Positions 60,144 to 64,000 of a stretch of 64,000 nt of DNA are shown here, one piece after another. The stretch is taken from positions 37,677,053 to 37,741,052 of the forward strand of contig CM060732.1 of the NCBI GenBank assembly GCA_030704615.1, read 5' to 3'. Numbering within the stretch: position 1 is the stretch's first letter; each line of letters begins with the position of its first letter. The notes under the pieces were generated by a model. It was given only the letters and a program-made list of their open reading frames with translations. It had not been told where the DNA came from and searched no databases. This stretch comes from Takakia lepidozioides. Taxonomy: Eukaryota; Streptophyta; Takakiopsida; Takakiales; Takakiaceae. A program made the position numbers and the translations under genes.

Positions 60144-63100
60144 ATGTGGCGGAAAAGCACGATCAGGGTATCTCCTTGTGATCTTTGCGCCTCCAATGAT
60201 GCAGCCGTTCGTGCAAAGAGATGGAGGGCAAAGGGCCGCAGCTTTTCTCCGGGAGAGCTTCTAGAGGCCTGTAAAAAGGTTATAGGGAGTTACGGGAAGA
60301 GGGCTGCACCGGGGGAGACACCCGATGCCTATGCTGATGTGTTTTTGCCTCTCTACAATATTGTGCATCAGTATGACATCGTTTTTGTGAAACAGGTATA
60401 CATGCCTCTTCTTCCCGGCCTGTTTGTGATTGCCTTACTTCAATTGAAAAGACGGCTCAGTGTGCTTCCCCTTCTTCATACATATTCTGTCTGTGAGCCT
60501 GTAATGAACAGGCACCCTACGCCATCTCAGTATATGTGAAAATGACTGGATCACTGTCCTCCTTCCCATACCACAAACCAGTGCCGCAGGGGAATGGAAG
60601 GAGATGAGTTGATCAAAGGTCCCTGGAGTTGGTGATGAATTGGTTGATAAATATTGTGAAGAGGCAATGGAATTTGAGACTTGGGGAGAGCAGGTGCTGT
60701 TTGGTTACTGCAGGTACCAGAGGCTAATAAACGTTCTGGTCAAGAAAATTTATATGGTAAAGAGTGATGTGGTCCAAAGGGAGGACGAGCTACTGTACAA
60801 AGTTCTCTGCTACTTGGCTCTGATCCGTCTGGATGAGTTGGGTTGGACCCAGTTCAGGTACTGTGGTCTTTTATTTTTTATCTTTGAGATAGAATTAGAG
60901 AATGCGGGGCAGGTTTGAGTAAGAGAGAGACTGGGTAAAGATTGTACTCATAAGACGTTGTTTGCCGAAGCCTTGTGGCCATTGACCCCGCCCCCAGTTT
61001 GAGCGGAAACAAAAGGGACAGAACCTACCTCTGTCAGGGGCTGACGCTGGTAGTAAGACTTACCTTCATATATAGAATTAATCCGGGTTTTCCAGATATC
61101 CTCTAGAAATCCCTTCACACAAGCATCAGTCTGCTGTGTGTGATTTGCCCAAAAACTAGGCCTCAGGAGGGCCTGGGCTTTTGGCTCAGCCTCGAGACTT
61201 TCAAAGTGGAGACTGGGTAAAGAGAGAGACTCTCGGGTCGGGTGTGAAAGTGGGAATATGTAAGCTGATTGATGGCCAAGCTTTGGTTGAGCAGTCTTTG
61301 TCTCAATCTTTTCGTTCCTTATCATTCGGATTTTTCTCTACATTCTTTAAATGATAAGTAAAATTGTAGAATTTAGATTCACACCTTATCAGTAGCTACC
61401 TACCACCAAGGGTGATCATCTCTACCTGCTAAAACCCAGTTTGTGGCTCAATTCTTACTTGCTGTCAAAGGTTGTGGAAGTTTCTTACCCTCGGTCAAAG
61501 AGAGCTCTATCTTGATATCACCTCTCCCGGTGGTTTGTGATGGCAGGCGACTCTGTGCAAGCCAGATACCCAATTCAATACTGCCCTTCATAGAGGCTTT
61601 ATTTCTCGAACAGCTTACTCTCAGATATGCTAAAGAAGAATGGTTGCAGATCTATGATACTGAGGTCACTCCTCTCTGGTTCTGTAATTTAAAGCACAGT
61701 CTGACTCCTGTGGAATTTTTTTTTAAGGGTGCAACTGCTGCTAACTGAAGTTCTTTGGACATTGAATAACTTTCTCATGCCTGAGCTCCAAAGATCCAGG
61801 TGTAAGAGAACATGCTCCTGTCAATAGACAAAATAGTGCATACGTGAAGTTGAGTTGTTTCGGTTGACGAGGACAGAGATAGACTTGCTAATATATTCAC
61901 CAAACTGAGCTACTTGTAAGGCACCTTGTGTGCCTAGGCTCCAGGACATCACTCCATATGGAGCTCACTCTACTGTACAGCGACTATAAATGACCTCTCT
62001 GTCTGTCCCTCTATTTCTCATTTTCAGTTAAAGCCTAAAACGGTGCAGCGTCTATGGGCACAAGGCCTTGGTGAGGACTGGCATGAACCTTTAATTTCTT
62101 CTTCTCACATCTTGTCACCTTTCTTTTGGAATGGCAGTTCGTCAATGATCTTCTCAGAGGCCTCACTCTTTTTGCCCCTGATGCGGAGGATTATGGCGAG
62201 AGGTTGGCCATGCTTGACCCAAAGCTATGTGTTAGCAGATGGTAACTGTTACTTAGCAGGGGAACACTCTTTTGTGCAGTGGAGTCCTTTCAGAATTATG
62301 CTAACCTCACTGCTTCAAGTTATGACAATTGTGACTGTTATGGGTGGTCTTGAAGCTCCGCAGATAGAATTAAGCACATCAGTCATATTGTGCTGCACAT
62401 GTGACGACTTCTAGGTAGGGAAATTTAGGGCGATGACGTCCAGATTGTTCAGATTATCAATTTTCATTAGCGTCTACAATTCCAAGTGACAGGACATCAA
62501 GGGAGCCACCACATGTAGAGGGAGGGGGGAGTGGAGAAAGAAATAAACTTATTCCACCCACAGAGAGAAAGAAATAAGGAACTTCATAACACGTAGGGGG
62601 CCTTCACGTCCCAATTATGGAAAGCATGGTCTAACAAAAGTGAGTAGGAGGATAAGTACGGACATATTACTACTTGAAACTGCAGATTGGCAAAGAGGGT
62701 GTATGCACCTGACCCTTCACTCAGAATTATGCCTCCTCCAACAACTGTCATACCATTCAATCTGTCTGAAAACAGATATATACCTCCTATACAGGAGGAG
62801 CCAGAACCGGTAAGGAGCTGACCACACTACATCCCCTTCTAGTTTTTCACGTTACACATGCAGACTGTCAGTCTTCCTAGGGCTAATTTTGGTACAAAGG
62901 TATCAAACTGCATGCACAGAGGTTGTGTCAAAGCCTCTTACGTTGATTTGTTGATCTGCGGACTCATGTCAGTGGTCTTGGGCTTGTTTGTGGAATCTCT
63001 GGATTGAGATGACCAGTCAAGGCAGGAATCAACTACAGTTTAAGAGTGTTTGTTTGTTGAGGATGTTGGTTGAATGTTTCAGTACATATACCAAGCCAAA

Positions 63101-64000
63101 CCTGCTCCGGAATGGGACAAAGGGCGGACACTGGAGATGAAGCGCATTTCAGCCGTCTTCAGATTGAACCGCAAGCTTTTGAAGGAAAAGTATTCAGATC
63201 CTAGGTTTCAGCCTTTTCGACTCCGGACTTTGGAACGTCCTTCAAATTTGGAAACTATTCGAGAAGAGGTGGGCTATGGTGCTTATACTTCAGCTGTGGA
63301 TTGCCAATGCAATGATTCAGTATCTTTTTGTTTGTCATCAAAGAGTTCTTAATGTGGTTACCTTTCCCTCCTCTTTTTTCTAAGAAAAGAGAATTTGTGA
63401 TGACAGGTTGAAGCCAAAAGGGCGGCCGAGCATGAGTATATTGTTGTCAAGGCGACCCCAGCCCCTAAAATGCCTGAGGTTGAGGTGAGTTTATGCAAAA
63501 TTTTACGTCTCTCTCCCTCTCCCTCTCTGGTCATGGACATTATCTTTGGATGTTATAAAGTTTCTTTCTCCTCCTTTGTGCTACAGCGCTGTGTCCTCTT
63601 TTACAACAACGCATAGGATCAGGCTTATGTATATACATGGGTTTGCACATCAAAGACATTGAACATTGCTTATTCAAGTTTTCTCTTTTTCTCCAATTGC
63701 TGTAGATGATATGTTCCAAAAATTGAGACGGTTGGGTTATTTTGACATAGCGGCATCAAGAAGAATTATTCTTTGATCGTAAAGACTCTTACGTGCTGCC
63801 AGACTAAGACATGCTGACGTTTTGCTAGTAGAGTGCTGCCTCTTTCTTGTATTTAACATTGGCAGCACACAATGAGATCATCATTATGGGAACATGGTTA
63901 AGCATAGGAGATCTGTGGGAGTTTGCAGGTGAAACTGACCACAGCTTCACTACTGAGGGAACATTCCCGATTTCAAAGGCAAATCGACTCTGACAAGCTC
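60144..64000 (+). CDS. CFAP99: CFAP99-like cilia and flagella protein (3' end outside window)
   Basis: Exons inferred: 60,144-60,395, 60,619-60,857, 61,547-61,664, 62,138-62,241, 62,686-62,809 (start uncertain), 63,083-63,268, 63,407-63,484 and 63,929 to the edge. The blocks LLYKVLCYLALIRLDELGW, FIEALFLEQLTLRYAKEEWL, LRTLERPSNLETI and finally VKLTTASLLREHSRFQRQI correspond in order to human CFAP99. The last matches its IKLNTTAILREGALYQRQ region. Phases agree for exons 1-3; exon 4 to 5 requires a shifted acceptor or a missed small exon. The protein should sit in motile cilia, which in a plant means sperm flagella. A LINE lies antisense in intron 2. Confidence 0.8.
60941..61208 (-). mobile_element. 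5'-truncated LINE, 268 bp, in CFAP99 intron 2
   Basis: The minus strand encodes FWANHTQQTDACVKGFLEDI and NGHKASANNVL, a LINE protein C-terminus. Perfect 14-bp direct repeats GAGACTGGGTAAAG flank it (60,927-60,940 and 61,209-61,222). The 3' end is ATGAGTACAAT. The target duplication and open frame suggest a fairly young insertion. Confidence 0.9.

Overview
The window is nuclear DNA of a land plant. Genes have GT-AG introns, PPR genes and gene fragments are common, and the intergenic DNA is filled with LINE, SINE, hAT, MITE and Ty3/Gypsy debris. Two observations point to a spore-bearing lineage with swimming sperm (moss, lycophyte or fern) rather than a flowering plant: a homologue of the cilia protein CFAP99 at the right edge, and a TPP riboswitch behind THI4 as well as behind THIC. 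I cannot name the species.

Region 1 (1-14.1 kb) is a scrambled lectin neighbourhood. One apparently intact secreted GNA-type lectin gene (2.43-2.93 kb, minus) is surrounded by three broken lectin copies, long inverted repeats, hAT-like debris, PPR fragments and a five-exon 3' fragment of a threonyl-tRNA synthetase gene. A plastid-protein-like first exon (9.1-9.5 kb) and coiled-coil exons (9.8-10.5 kb) lie between them.

Region 2 (17.7-25.2 kb) is the centrepiece. THI4 (thiazole branch, minus) and THIC (pyrimidine branch, plus) stand head to head with about 2.1 kb between their start codons. Each carries a TPP aptamer in its 3' region, and each has a consensus GTAAGT splice donor between the stop codon and the aptamer. 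The two committed steps of thiamine synthesis are therefore neighbours under the same feedback RNA.

Region 3 (23.9-38 kb) is a tandem segmental duplication. The left unit holds the last THIC exon, its riboswitch, LINE debris and an intact two-exon gene for a Uma2-like PD-(D/E)XK protein. The right unit holds decayed versions of all of these, including a third TPP aptamer with an intact core behind a dead THIC exon.

Region 4 (38-50 kb) is a transposon graveyard: a TA-flanked MITE, a TTAA-flanked inverted-repeat element, SINE heads, LINE ends, a Ty3/Gypsy integrase remnant, a hAT transposase remnant, a minisatellite, and a complete non-autonomous hAT element with a perfect 8-bp target duplication.

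Region 5 (50-64 kb) returns to genes: a frameshifted PPR gene with a PDF-motif module, the first three exons of an ASY1/HOP1-type meiotic HORMA gene, a single-exon F-box/LRR gene, and the CFAP99 homologue, which runs off the right edge and carries a 268-bp LINE insertion in an intron.
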